Assembly (NCBI GenBank): GCA_964467165.1
Contig: CAYXOL010000001.1
Location: forward strand, 248,001-312,000
Origin: Clostridium_AD sp964467165
GTDB lineage: Bacteria > Bacillota > Clostridia > Clostridiales > Clostridiaceae
DNA length: 64,000 nt
Direction of reading: 5' to 3'
The notes below the pieces were generated by a model. The model made no database searches, was not told the origin of the DNA, and worked only from the letters and a program-made list of their open reading frames with translations. Both the position numbers and the translations under genes were made by a program. Below, in pieces: positions 26,982 through 35,573 of this stretch (positions are counted from its first letter, which is position 1; every line of letters starts with the position of its first letter).

Positions 26982-28061
26982 ATGAGATATGTACCAATTG
27001 AACATATAAAAGAGGGCATGATTCTTGGTAAAACATTGTATGGTGATAATGGAGAAATTCTCTTAAGACATAAAATACCTATTCGCCTATCATATGTAAA
27101 AAAATTGATTCATTTAGGTTACTGCGGAATCTACATCAATGATGAACTATCTGAAGATATTACTGTAACAGAGGTTATCAGTGTAGAGTTAAAGATGAGA
27201 ACAATAAAATCAATAAAAAATTTAATGAAACCAAATAGAAAAAAAAGGCAGTTACAATTCTCATTTAAAACTATTCAAAGATTAATGGAAAATATTGTGG
27301 ATGAGATATCAGCTAATGAGGATATACTATATAATATGATGGATTTAAGAGTAGCAAGCGAATACACATTTTATCATTCGGTAAATGTTTGTATATTATC
27401 GCTAGTATTGGGTGTAGCCCTTAAACTGAAAAAGGAAGATTTATATTTGTTAGGCACTGCATCTTTATTGCATGATATGGGCAAAATATATACCCCTAAT
27501 GAAATATTAGATAAACCTGAAAAATTAACCTGTGAAGAGTTTGAAATAATAAAACAACATTCCCAAAATGGGTATAAATATGTAAAAAAAAATTTATCTA
27601 TCGACAGTAAAGTTTATATGGGAATATATCAGCACCATGAAAAGTACGATGGCACAGGCTATCCATTAAATATAAAAGGAAAAAAAATATCACTATTTGG
27701 TCGCATAATAGCAATTGCTGACGTATATGATGCACTTGTATCTGATAGGCCTTATAGAAAAGGTGTGTTGCCCTCTGACGCTATAGAGTACATTATGGGC
27801 GGTGGTGGCACCATATTTGATCAGCATTTGGTGAGAATTTTTTCTGCAAAAATGGCACCTTACCCAATAGGCACTTGTGTAAAGTTAAGCAATAATTTAA
27901 TAGGAATAGTTGCTGAAAACTTTTCTTGTTGTTGCTTAAGACCCCTAGTGAAAATTATACAGTCAGAGGATGAATTGGTATCACCTTACTTAATGAATCT
28001 TAAAGAATCAAACTACAATGTTACTATCGTAGGTATGGCGGATGCATTGTTATATAAATGA
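26982..28061 (+). CDS. HD-GYP domain protein (probable cyclic-di-GMP phosphodiesterase)
   Basis: A 359-residue protein. An N-terminal DUF3391-like segment (about 1-60) precedes the HD-GYP domain (about 110-300). The metal and catalytic motifs are intact: LLHDMGK (HD), a downstream HHEKYDGTGYP (HHE...GYP) and AIADVYDALVSDRPYR. Such enzymes hydrolyse cyclic-di-GMP to pGpG or GMP. The C-terminal 55 residues form a small beta domain. Last gene of the rightward sensory cluster, 56 bases after the chemoreceptor; it could convert the signal into a second-messenger change. Confidence 0.92.
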   Translation: MRYVPIEHIKEGMILGKTLYGDNGEILLRHKIPIRLSYVKKLIHLGYCGIYINDELSEDITVTEVISVELKMRTIKSIKNLMKPNRKKRQLQFSFKTIQRLMENIVDEISANEDILYNMMDLRVASEYTFYHSVNVCILSLVLGVALKLKKEDLYLLGTASLLHDMGKIYTPNEILDKPEKLTCEEFEIIKQHSQNGYKYVKKNLSIDSKVYMGIYQHHEKYDGTGYPLNIKGKKISLFGRIIAIADVYDALVSDRPYRKGVLPSDAIEYIMGGGGTIFDQHLVRIFSAKMAPYPIGTCVKLSNNLIGIVAENFSCCCLRPLVKIIQSEDELVSPYLMNLKESNYNVTIVGMADALLYK

Positions 28062-28107
28062 TGCTATTCTTACTTAGTTACGGCCATTCTATGCTCACAA
28101 CGGAAAT

Positions 28108-28127
28108 GGACAGGCATTTAGCTGTCC
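28108..28127 (+). terminator. Weak terminator after the HD-GYP gene
   Basis: GGACAG/CTGTCC 6-bp stem with an 8-nt loop, followed by CTTTATAAATTACTTTTT. It is the first hairpin past the cluster. Confidence 0.45.
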
Positions 28128-28225
28128 CTTTATAAATTACTTTTTATTTTATTATAGCTTCTTAATATTCAAAATATCCAACTACTTTAGGTATTAATGA
28201 AAATTGAACTACTACCTGTTCCATC

Positions 28226-28450
28226 TCAACTTTCCTGATTAGTTTTAAGTGAATTGTAAACTTCATCTGCCTTAGCCTGAGTTAATTTACCATCTATTTA
28301 ATTATTACCACTAATTCTAATAATATCAATTTTCTTATCTAAGAATACAGAAAACTTAGTAACTCCACTTTTTTTAATCACTATAGTTAAATTGGGAATA
28401 ATATTCGATAATTCTTTTTTTGTTCCCCAATATTCATCTTTGCTACTCAT
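28226..28450 (-). pseudogene. Interrupted small gene of unknown family
   Basis: From ATG 28450 the frame reads MSSKDEYWGTKKELSNIIPN and continues to residue 50, where TAA (28298-28300) interrupts. The same frame then continues IDGKLTQAKADEVYNSLKTN and QES to a second stop. Both halves have normal protein character, so this looks like one recently inactivated gene of about 73 codons. I do not recognise the family. Confidence 0.5.
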
Positions 28451-28461
28451 TTCTTATTAAA

Positions 28462-28506
28462 TAGCAACCATAGATTGGGAGTGAAACTGACAATCTCTGG
28501 TTGCTA
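28462..28506. repeat. 16-position inverted repeat
   Basis: TAGCAACCATAGATTG and CAATCTCTGGTTGCTA are separated by 13 bases, with one mismatch. The right arm shares 15 identical bases with 13752-13766, so this may be a dispersed element or a terminator-like hairpin. Confidence 0.55.
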
Positions 28507-28868
28507 CAATTGGCATAGAAGCATTAATTTGTGGTGTCATCATATGCACTGTTAAGTGGATTAAGCGAAAATCCCATACCGCTAACATATGATTGAATTT
28601 GCCTTTGAAGAACAACCGCAAAACACCCAAGGATGTCTCGTACATACCGTCAAAGCTGGTACCTTACAATTCCTTTCCGGCGATGATGATTGGACGGCTA
28701 AGAATTCACCTACAAGCGCACTTGCTGAAACTTCAATATTTTTTTCTGATCTGTAGTAAACGTCATTTTATCAGCTTTGGATTTAACAACGTCGCAATAT
28801 TCTTTGGTTGTATTCACAATTTGTTCATGAAGCCTAGATGGCTTTGCGCTGGGGCATGACTTAGCTTG
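28507..28868 (-). pseudogene. Decayed coding DNA downstream of the lyase gene
   Basis: Directly past the lyase stop the minus strand reads KPSRLHEQIVNTTKEYCDVV and about 20 further residues before a stop. It reappears in other frames, for example MYETSLGVLRLFFKGKFNH. The stretches look like pieces of one frameshifted gene. I cannot name it, and no transposase motif is visible. Confidence 0.35.
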
Positions 28869-30392
28869 CTAATGCCCTTGACCTCTAGTGCAGATGATTT
28901 CTATTGCCAAATCAAGTTCAACATCCGCTTGAATGAGTTTGTCTTTCCTCAAATTCATTTCATTTCTTTCTGACTTTAATTTTTCATTCCTAACATTGTA
29001 CATTCTTGTAGTTTCACTTGGGGCAGGTCCACCAACAATGTCTCTAATATTAACAAAGTTTACTGGGTCTAATGCTGTTTTTATATCTTCTTTTGAAATA
29101 TTTACTTTTTCCCCCACAACTTTACTTGAAATTTCATTAATCATATCTGACGTAATATCTTTATAATCCAAATGTTCTATAATAAGCTTTTTAATCAAAT
29201 CTGCTGTTATTTTATGACTTTGTCTAAATGACAATCCTTTTTCTCTTACTAAGGTATCTGCAAGTTCCGTTGCAGTTATAAATGATTCATGGGCCCTATT
29301 AAACAAAACTTCTTTATTTACTTTTAGAGTAGAGTAAACTGAGCTCAATATTTTTAACACTTTTATTGTAAACTCTATAGAACTGTAAATATGAGGCTGC
29401 AATTGTTCTTCTGAATCTACGATATCTCCAAATGGTGTATTATGTAATATATCAAATATACATTTTGCTTCTGCTATTGCATTACTTGCCATTGGTCTTG
29501 TATGTTCTAGAGAGGATGGATTCCTCTTTTGAGGCATGATTGAACTTATTTGTACATATGGATCAGTTAAATAGTAGACATTGAATTCTTTAGTACAAAA
29601 GTCCAAAGTGTCCTTTATAAATTTTGATAAATCTGTATTCATTATCATTAAAGCCGCTGCACTCTCAGTAAGGTAATCAACTCCCGCTATACTATCATAG
29701 GAATTTTCCACTAAGCCATCAAATCCCAGCAATTCTGCAACTCTGTCCCTATTTATTGGGAATCCAGTTGTTGTTATTGCCACAGCTCCAAGAGGGCTTA
29801 AATTCACAGCATCATAGGCTTTTAACAATCTATAATAAGATCTATTTATCACATCATAGAAAGCCAGCAAGTAATGAGCTAGTGTAGTCGGCTGTGCAGG
29901 CTGAGTATGGGTATATGCAGGCATTATTGTTTCAATATTTTCACTAATAATATTTAAAAGAACTTCCTTAAAATTATTAAGCACATCTATCACTTTTAAA
30001 AACATCTCTCTTAAAACCATTCTAAATTCACATATGTCTAAATCATTTCTACTCCTTGCAATATGAAGTTTTCCTGCCCCGTCTATACCTATTAGTTCTG
30101 ATAACTCCTTTTCTACCATAAAGAACATATCTTCATAACGTGGATCATAATTCGCCTTTTCAAAATCTATTTTATCCACTTTTAATAAACCATTTAATAT
30201 TTTTGTAACTTCTTCATCTGTAATTATATTCTGCTCTTTAAGCATAACCGCATGGGCCCTACTTATTTTTATAAAAGGTTTATAATAATATTTTTTTTGA
30301 GTATTAAAAATTGGCTTTAAAACACATTCTGCAAATGTTTCCCCTGGGAAACTAGTACCATCTATTTGTTCTACATAGCTTTTATTAAACAT
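28869..30392 (-). CDS. Argininosuccinate lyase-like enzyme (aspartase/fumarase superfamily)
   Basis: A 507-residue member of the superfamily whose enzymes remove fumarate from C-N or C-O linked substrates. Superfamily signatures are clear: LHIARSRND (109-117), the His loop YTHTQPAQPTT (160-170, His162) and the mobile loop SSIMPQKRNP (283-292) with the catalytic Ser. It differs from housekeeping ArgH (SSIMPQ instead of GSSxMPxK) and is not next to argG. It is the last gene of a catabolic operon with a sugar importer and a desulfidase-like enzyme, so a conjugated-succinyl or malyl substrate is more likely than argininosuccinate. That is inference. Confidence 0.85.
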   Translation of the reverse strand: MFNKSYVEQIDGTSFPGETFAECVLKPIFNTQKKYYYKPFIKISRAHAVMLKEQNIITDEEVTKILNGLLKVDKIDFEKANYDPRYEDMFFMVEKELSELIGIDGAGKLHIARSRNDLDICEFRMVLREMFLKVIDVLNNFKEVLLNIISENIETIMPAYTHTQPAQPTTLAHYLLAFYDVINRSYYRLLKAYDAVNLSPLGAVAITTTGFPINRDRVAELLGFDGLVENSYDSIAGVDYLTESAAALMIMNTDLSKFIKDTLDFCTKEFNVYYLTDPYVQISSIMPQKRNPSSLEHTRPMASNAIAEAKCIFDILHNTPFGDIVDSEEQLQPHIYSSIEFTIKVLKILSSVYSTLKVNKEVLFNRAHESFITATELADTLVREKGLSFRQSHKITADLIKKLIIEHLDYKDITSDMINEISSKVVGEKVNISKEDIKTALDPVNFVNIRDIVGGPAPSETTRMYNVRNEKLKSERNEMNLRKDKLIQADVELDLAIEIICTRGQGH

Positions 30393-30403
30393 TTTTCCCC
30401 TCC

Positions 30404-31543
30404 TTAAAAGAAACTAATACCAAATTTATCTGAAAGTACAGTTGCAACACATCCCATTACACCTGACTTTCCATCTAATTCTGAAATTTCTATCTTACAT
30501 GGCACAGGAGTTAATCTTTCTATTTTTTCTTTTATAGGTGCTAGAATTTTTTCCTTAGCATTAGACACTCCACCACCAATTATTACAGACTCAGGGTTCA
30601 ATACATTAATAATGTTACTTATACCCATACTTAGATAATCTGTCATTTCATCAATAGCCTCTTGATACTTCAAATTATCCTTACTTTTTTCAAAAACCTC
30701 TTCACAGCTTATTCCCAAAGCATTTTCTATAGCATTACCTGAGGCAACACTTTCAAAATAACCATGGGCATTAAAAGTATATTTGTTTTTTTTAAAAGCA
30801 TCCCTTGATAGTGCCATATATCCTATTTCACCAGCATTATAGTTTGTACCTCTGTGTATTTTATTATCAATCATAATTCCACTACCAATACCATAACCTA
30901 CTGATACGAAAACGAAATTGCTGCAATTCCTTCCCTTTCCAAGCCATTTCTCCCCTAAAACACCCATGTTAACATCGTTGTCTATATAAACTTCTAATCC
31001 AAATTCCTTTTCAAAAACCTCTTTTATATTAAAATCTTTCCAGTTAAATCTAGGTACAGAAACAGCAATCCCTTTTTCAATATCTGTTATACCAGGTATT
31101 CCAACTCCCATCCCTATTATCTTATCTTTAACTCCTGATCTTTTTATCATATTCTTCACTTTATTAATAATAATCATTAAATCGTAGCTACTTTCTATGG
31201 TTTCAGTTATAATTTTGTCTTCAAGCACAATATTTCCAGAAGCATCCACAATAGCGAAGAGAGTTTTGTATGCTCCAATATCTACTCCAACTATATAAAA
31301 TGCATCTGGATTCACGGATAAATTAATGGGTTTTCTTCCGCCCTTTTCCGTAGAAATCCCTTCACCAACCTCAATAATAATCTTCTCTATTATCATCTCT
31401 TCAGTCAAATTTGATACTGTGGTTTTACTCATCTGACTTTGAATGGCAATCTCTGTTCGAGACAATACTCTTTCATTAAAAATTAGGGATAATATTTTCT
31501 TTTTATTTTGAATTTTTAATGATTCCGGTGTGTATTTATACAT
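30404..31543 (-). CDS. ROK-family transcriptional repressor (NagC/XylR type)
   Basis: A 379-residue protein with an N-terminal winged HTH (about 10-70; ERVLSRTEIAIQSQMSKTTV) fused to a ROK sugar-kinase fold beginning VGVDIGAYKTLFAIVD. GIGVPGITDIEKG and VSVGYGIGSGIMID are the phosphate and adenosine loops. The usual Cys-rich zinc motif after the ExGH segment is absent; the region reads NAGEIGYMALSRDAF instead, just as in the ROK kinase of the same operon. It should bind a sugar or sugar derivative and repress the operon. Overlaps the preceding gene by 8 bases. Confidence 0.88.
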   Translation of the reverse strand: MYKYTPESLKIQNKKKILSLIFNERVLSRTEIAIQSQMSKTTVSNLTEEMIIEKIIIEVGEGISTEKGGRKPINLSVNPDAFYIVGVDIGAYKTLFAIVDASGNIVLEDKIITETIESSYDLMIIINKVKNMIKRSGVKDKIIGMGVGIPGITDIEKGIAVSVPRFNWKDFNIKEVFEKEFGLEVYIDNDVNMGVLGEKWLGKGRNCSNFVFVSVGYGIGSGIMIDNKIHRGTNYNAGEIGYMALSRDAFKKNKYTFNAHGYFESVASGNAIENALGISCEEVFEKSKDNLKYQEAIDEMTDYLSMGISNIINVLNPESVIIGGGVSNAKEKILAPIKEKIERLTPVPCKIEISELDGKSGVMGCVATVLSDKFGISFF

Positions 31544-32798
31544 TTTTTTCTCCTTCTATCTTGCTTTTTATATTGTCTAATATCATTTTTTCTAGAGAAA
31601 TCATGGAGACATTATTCATTTTAGCTATTACATTAATAGTGTCATTTAAATCATGCTGTATGATTCCTTCGCCTTCCTTCGCATATATTCCCTTTGCACT
31701 GTTGTAGCCAATAATCACAGCATTTCCAGTTGCACTAGAAACCTTAAACTTGCAACTTTCTTTTGCTCCATCACATATTACACCAAAAACAGCTGTAATA
31801 CTTGTATTTATAGCATTTTTAATGTTTTCTAATTTGCCATCATACAAATATGCCACCGCCGAACTTACTCCACAAGCCCCTGCCAAAGCAGACCCACATA
31901 TGGTGGTTACAATATTCATTTTGTTTTTTATATAAATCACTGTTAATATGGCTAATGCTAATGCTCTGCCTCTTTCCAACTCACTAGTTTTTAAGTATGA
32001 TGCTATACAAGATACAGGAAGTATTGTTGTTATTCCTAAATTGCCACTACCGCATATACTTACAATATTTACAGGTTCACCCCTCATCCTCTTTTGGCTA
32101 GCATCAAAAACCCATTGGCTTGCTTCGTAGGATAAATGACTAATTGGAAATTCATTCTGTATATTTTCAATTATCTTACTTTTCTCTGTAGCTCTTTTAT
32201 TGACCTCTTCATAGTCAAACAAAGGTTTTACATCTTCATAATTCATATTAGAAATATATTCATATATTTCAGATATGTTCAAATTTATATTTTTCTCTAC
32301 TATGTTAGTTTGTATGTCTTCATAATAGATGTTCTGGTTATTTTTATAAATAGCATGTATACTATGGTAATTTCCTTTAATTATAACTTTTCCTGTATTC
32401 TTTTCAGTACCAAGTGTTTTAATACATTCTACTTCAATATACAATGGATCTTTACTTTCAACATAATCTACGGATACATGTATTTGATTTTTAATATTTT
32501 CATATTTATTAATTATGTCCGTTGTAATATCATCAAATACTGCTAGCTTTTTATCTGGATTACTAATAAGTGCTCCTAAAATAGCCGCATACCCTATGCC
32601 ACTTCTTTTAATATAAGGGATTGACACATTAAGTGCATTTTTATAAATCATAGGACTTAACTGTATAGATATACTTAGGAGATCTCCCTCTATTACTGAA
32701 GATGCTGTTGCAGCTGCAAAAGCAACTGCTCCAATATCTGTACACCCCATAGTTAATTTTAATTCACCTAGCATTAGTTCCATATACTTATTCTTCAA
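31536..32798 (-). CDS. L-cysteine desulfidase-like Fe-S enzyme (UPF0597/CyuA family)
   Basis: A 420-residue protein of the serine-dehydratase-alpha-like family whose archaeal and enteric members convert L-cysteine to pyruvate, ammonia and sulfide with a [4Fe-4S] cluster. Cys residues fitting the family are visible: Cys19 (MGCTDIGA), Cys249 (ICGSGN), Cys301 (ICGSALAGACG), and Cys342/Cys349 (CDGAKESC). The 7-residue spacing of the last pair matches the cluster ligands known in the archaeal enzyme. The start is TTG after GAGGGG. Inside a sugar-import operon it probably acts on an amino acid released from a conjugate; cysteine is the leading candidate. Confidence 0.85.
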   Translation of the reverse strand: MKNKYMELMLGELKLTMGCTDIGAVAFAAATASSVIEGDLLSISIQLSPMIYKNALNVSIPYIKRSGIGYAAILGALISNPDKKLAVFDDITTDIINKYENIKNQIHVSVDYVESKDPLYIEVECIKTLGTEKNTGKVIIKGNYHSIHAIYKNNQNIYYEDIQTNIVEKNINLNISEIYEYISNMNYEDVKPLFDYEEVNKRATEKSKIIENIQNEFPISHLSYEASQWVFDASQKRMRGEPVNIVSICGSGNLGITTILPVSCIASYLKTSELERGRALALAILTVIYIKNKMNIVTTICGSALAGACGVSSAVAYLYDGKLENIKNAINTSITAVFGVICDGAKESCKFKVSSATGNAVIIGYNSAKGIYAKEGEGIIQHDLNDTINVIAKMNNVSMISLEKMILDNIKSKIEGEKNV

Positions 32799-32813
32799 TT
32801 TAATCCCCTCTTT

Positions 32814-33743
32814 CTAAATTTTTAGGAGACCTGCAATGTTATCTCTGAATATACCTCTTATTTCATCTTCCTTCATTCCAAGCTCATAACAATCTCTTAG
32901 CTGATCATCTAAATATCTTTTTACAAAACCTCTTGGAAACCACTCTGAATCGGTACCAAAAATAATTCTTTTAGGTCCAACAGTTTCATAGAATTTTTTA
33001 AACAAATCTTTAACAGTAAGTGGGTATGGCATCCACCTTGTCCATTGATTACTTCCTGTTGTATCCACATAAACATTGGGGCATACCCAAGCAAGTTGTA
33101 ATAACTGCTCTGGGTGACCACAGCCGAAATGCGGAACGATAAATGGAATATCTGGGTAAGCCCTTGCCACATCATGTATAACCATTGGACTTATATTGTA
33201 GTTATCTGCAATTCCCCCCGCTGCCCCCATAATACCAAAATGTATAAGAACAGGGATCTTATGTTTTTCTGCAACCTCCCATAACGGATTTAAAATCGGG
33301 TCATCTAATTTACCCACTAAATCAGGGGCAAGTATTTTATAGCCTTTTAAATTCAAATTTTTAATTGCATAGTGCAACTTACTAGCTGCATCTTTTGAAA
33401 ACGGATTATGATGAGCATATCCAATAAATTTGTCTGGATATAAACTTATAATCTCACTTAATACCTGGTTCCCTCCACCTGTTACGAATACTAATTTTTC
33501 CAGATTGTTTTTTTCCATTTCCCCAATCCATCGCTTTGCAGTGTCTTTCACATTATCTCCCACTGGCTCCGGAGTAGGGAATCCCCATGTTTTTCTCCAA
33601 AGATCACTTTGGTACTTATTTTTCTCCTGGAGTTTATCATATTTTAGAGCTCCATATTTTTCTATATAATTCTTTTTAGTACTTACTATATCATAATCCT
33701 TTACCTGAAAATGCATGTGTGAATCAATTACTTTAAAATCCAT
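32814..33743 (-). CDS. Amidohydrolase-family TIM-barrel hydrolase (amidohydrolase_2)
   Basis: A 309-residue metal-dependent hydrolase or decarboxylase. Metal ligands are IDSHMHF (His9, His11) on strand 1, LIHFG on strand 5, PHFGCGH on strand 6 and GTDSEW on strand 8. The family hydrolyses amides or lactones, or decarboxylates carboxylic acids. In this operon a role in opening an amide or lactone of the imported substrate is likely, but the substrate cannot be read from sequence. It lies 13 bases after the permease and 15 bases before the next gene. Confidence 0.85.
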   Translation of the reverse strand: MDFKVIDSHMHFQVKDYDIVSTKKNYIEKYGALKYDKLQEKNKYQSDLWRKTWGFPTPEPVGDNVKDTAKRWIGEMEKNNLEKLVFVTGGGNQVLSEIISLYPDKFIGYAHHNPFSKDAASKLHYAIKNLNLKGYKILAPDLVGKLDDPILNPLWEVAEKHKIPVLIHFGIMGAAGGIADNYNISPMVIHDVARAYPDIPFIVPHFGCGHPEQLLQLAWVCPNVYVDTTGSNQWTRWMPYPLTVKDLFKKFYETVGPKRIIFGTDSEWFPRGFVKRYLDDQLRDCYELGMKEDEIRGIFRDNIAGLLKI

Positions 33744-33756
33744 ATTTCTCCTCCTT

Positions 33757-34569
33757 TTAACCTTTTATTCCTGTCATATGTATTCCTTCTATTATTTGTT
33801 TTTGAAAGATTAAAAAAATAATTAATACTGGAATAGTTGCAATGCATGATCCTGCCATTATTAAGTCCCACTGATTAAGTGCTTCGCTTGAAAACAGAGA
33901 CAATCCAACGGGAAGTGTATAAAGACTTTTATTATCTACCGCTATTACTGGCCATAAAAAAGCATTCCAATTTCCTAGAAATGTAAATATACCTAGCGCT
34001 GCCATTGCTGGTTTTACAAGAGGTACTGCAGCCTTTGTGAATATTCCGAATTCTGAAAGTCCATCTATTCTCCCAGCTTCTAGTAAGTCGTTTGGCACTG
34101 CTTCAAAAAATTGTTTCATCAGAAATATACCAAAGGCCGAAGATAGTCCTGGAAATATCAATGATATATATGAATTAAATAATTGAAGTTTTGTTATTCC
34201 AAGATACCAAGGTATAATTAGCATTTCTGTTGGAACCATTAAAGTGGATAAAATAATAATAAATAATATTTTTTTACCCTTAAATTCTAATTTTGCAAAA
34301 GTATATCCAACTAAAGTATCAAAAAACAATACTGAAACCGTTGTAATTGTGGCTACGAACAAACTATTCCCAAACCAACGGATAAATTCTGTGTTTTCAA
34401 TAACGGTTTTGTAACTATTTAATTTAAAAGGATGTGGTATTAAAGAAATATTAAATATATCAATACCTGTTTTTAATGAAGTAGCTACCATCCATAAGAA
34501 TGGGAAAACCATAAAAGAACCACCTAATAGAAGAATAATATAATAAATGATTTTACTTTTATTTTTCAT
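33757..34569 (-). CDS. Sugar ABC transporter permease, MalG type
   Basis: The start is ATG 34569 after AAGGAGGTAGAC; seven upstream in-frame codons are discarded. The 270-residue protein has six membrane helices and the EAA loop EAGRIDGLSEFGIFTKAAVP that docks the ATPase. It pairs with the MalF-type permease just upstream. No ATPase gene is present, so a shared MsmK/UgpC-type ATPase elsewhere must power it. The family (CUT1) usually carries di- or oligosaccharides or glycoconjugates. Confidence 0.92.
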   Translation of the reverse strand: MKNKSKIIYYIILLLGGSFMVFPFLWMVATSLKTGIDIFNISLIPHPFKLNSYKTVIENTEFIRWFGNSLFVATITTVSVLFFDTLVGYTFAKLEFKGKKILFIIILSTLMVPTEMLIIPWYLGITKLQLFNSYISLIFPGLSSAFGIFLMKQFFEAVPNDLLEAGRIDGLSEFGIFTKAAVPLVKPAMAALGIFTFLGNWNAFLWPVIAVDNKSLYTLPVGLSLFSSEALNQWDLIMAGSCIATIPVLIIFLIFQKQIIEGIHMTGIKG

Positions 34570-34579
34570 GTCTACCTCC

Positions 34580-35479
34580 TTAATATTCAACTTTTTTAGT
34601 AAAAAATTTAAGTTGTATCAAACTTATAGATATAATAATTGTAAATAAAACTACTGTAGCAGCACTAGCATAACCCATTTTCTGATTTACAAAAGCAAGT
34701 TGGTAAATATATAATACAATACTTATTGTTGAGTTAAGCGGTCCACCTGCATTACCCTGACCACCACCAGTTATATTAAAAACCTGTGTAAATACCTGCA
34801 GCGTACCTATTGTGGCCATAACTGTAAGATAAACTAGAGTAGGATTCAAAAGTGGTATAGTTATTTTTATAAATTGTTTCCACTTAGTAGCTCCATCAAT
34901 ACTAGCTGCTTCATAAAAAGTATTGGGTATTTGTTTAATGCCTGCCAAGAATATTATAGTATTAAATCCTATACTTTGCCAGATTATATTAGCCATTACA
35001 ACATAGATAGCTTGGGTAGTACTATCTAAAAATGGTTGACCTGAAATACCTATAAATCCAAAAATTGAATTCACAACTCCTCCCTGTCTCATAAACATCC
35101 ATCTCCATACCCATGAAACTGCAACTACCGAGGTTACATATGGCAAAAAGTATACGGTTCTAAAAAAACCAACACCTTTTCTTATATTATTTAGTAGCAT
35201 TGCAATGCCTAAACTAATCATTAATTGTATTGGAACCCCAACTAAAACATATTTTAGGGTGTTTGATAGTGCTGCATGAAAAGTTTTATCCATGGCTAGT
35301 TCACTATAATTCTGTAGAAATACAAAAGGTTTATCTTGGGACAATAAATCCCATTGACGTAAGCTAACGTTAAATGAATATAATGCTGGCATAATTCTTA
35401 TAACTATAAAAAATAAAAAAGGAACTGCAATAAATATATAAGCCCACATTGCTTGCCTTCCTTTAATAGTAAGTTTCAT
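34580..35479 (-). CDS. Sugar ABC transporter permease, MalF type
   Basis: A 299-residue permease with six helices and the docking loop EAASIDGATKWKQFIKITIP. It is the first permease of operon 1, following the binding protein by 94 bases with a very strong site (GGGAGGGG). It partners the MalG-type protein. The substrate is expected to match the lipoprotein encoded at 35574-36869. Confidence 0.92.
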   Translation of the reverse strand: MKLTIKGRQAMWAYIFIAVPFLFFIVIRIMPALYSFNVSLRQWDLLSQDKPFVFLQNYSELAMDKTFHAALSNTLKYVLVGVPIQLMISLGIAMLLNNIRKGVGFFRTVYFLPYVTSVVAVSWVWRWMFMRQGGVVNSIFGFIGISGQPFLDSTTQAIYVVMANIIWQSIGFNTIIFLAGIKQIPNTFYEAASIDGATKWKQFIKITIPLLNPTLVYLTVMATIGTLQVFTQVFNITGGGQGNAGGPLNSTISIVLYIYQLAFVNQKMGYASAATVVLFTIIISISLIQLKFFTKKVEY

Positions 35480-35573
35480 TCCCTCACCCCTCCCATTTGA
35501 ATAAAAGAGAAGGTATATTTTGCTTTATACTAGTCCATTAGTTGCATAAATATACCTTCCCCCTCAAATCTAA

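Noticed and set aside
28593..28859. 88-codon plus-strand frame
   Set aside because: It is antisense to better protein-like fragments on the minus strand and has no signal of its own.
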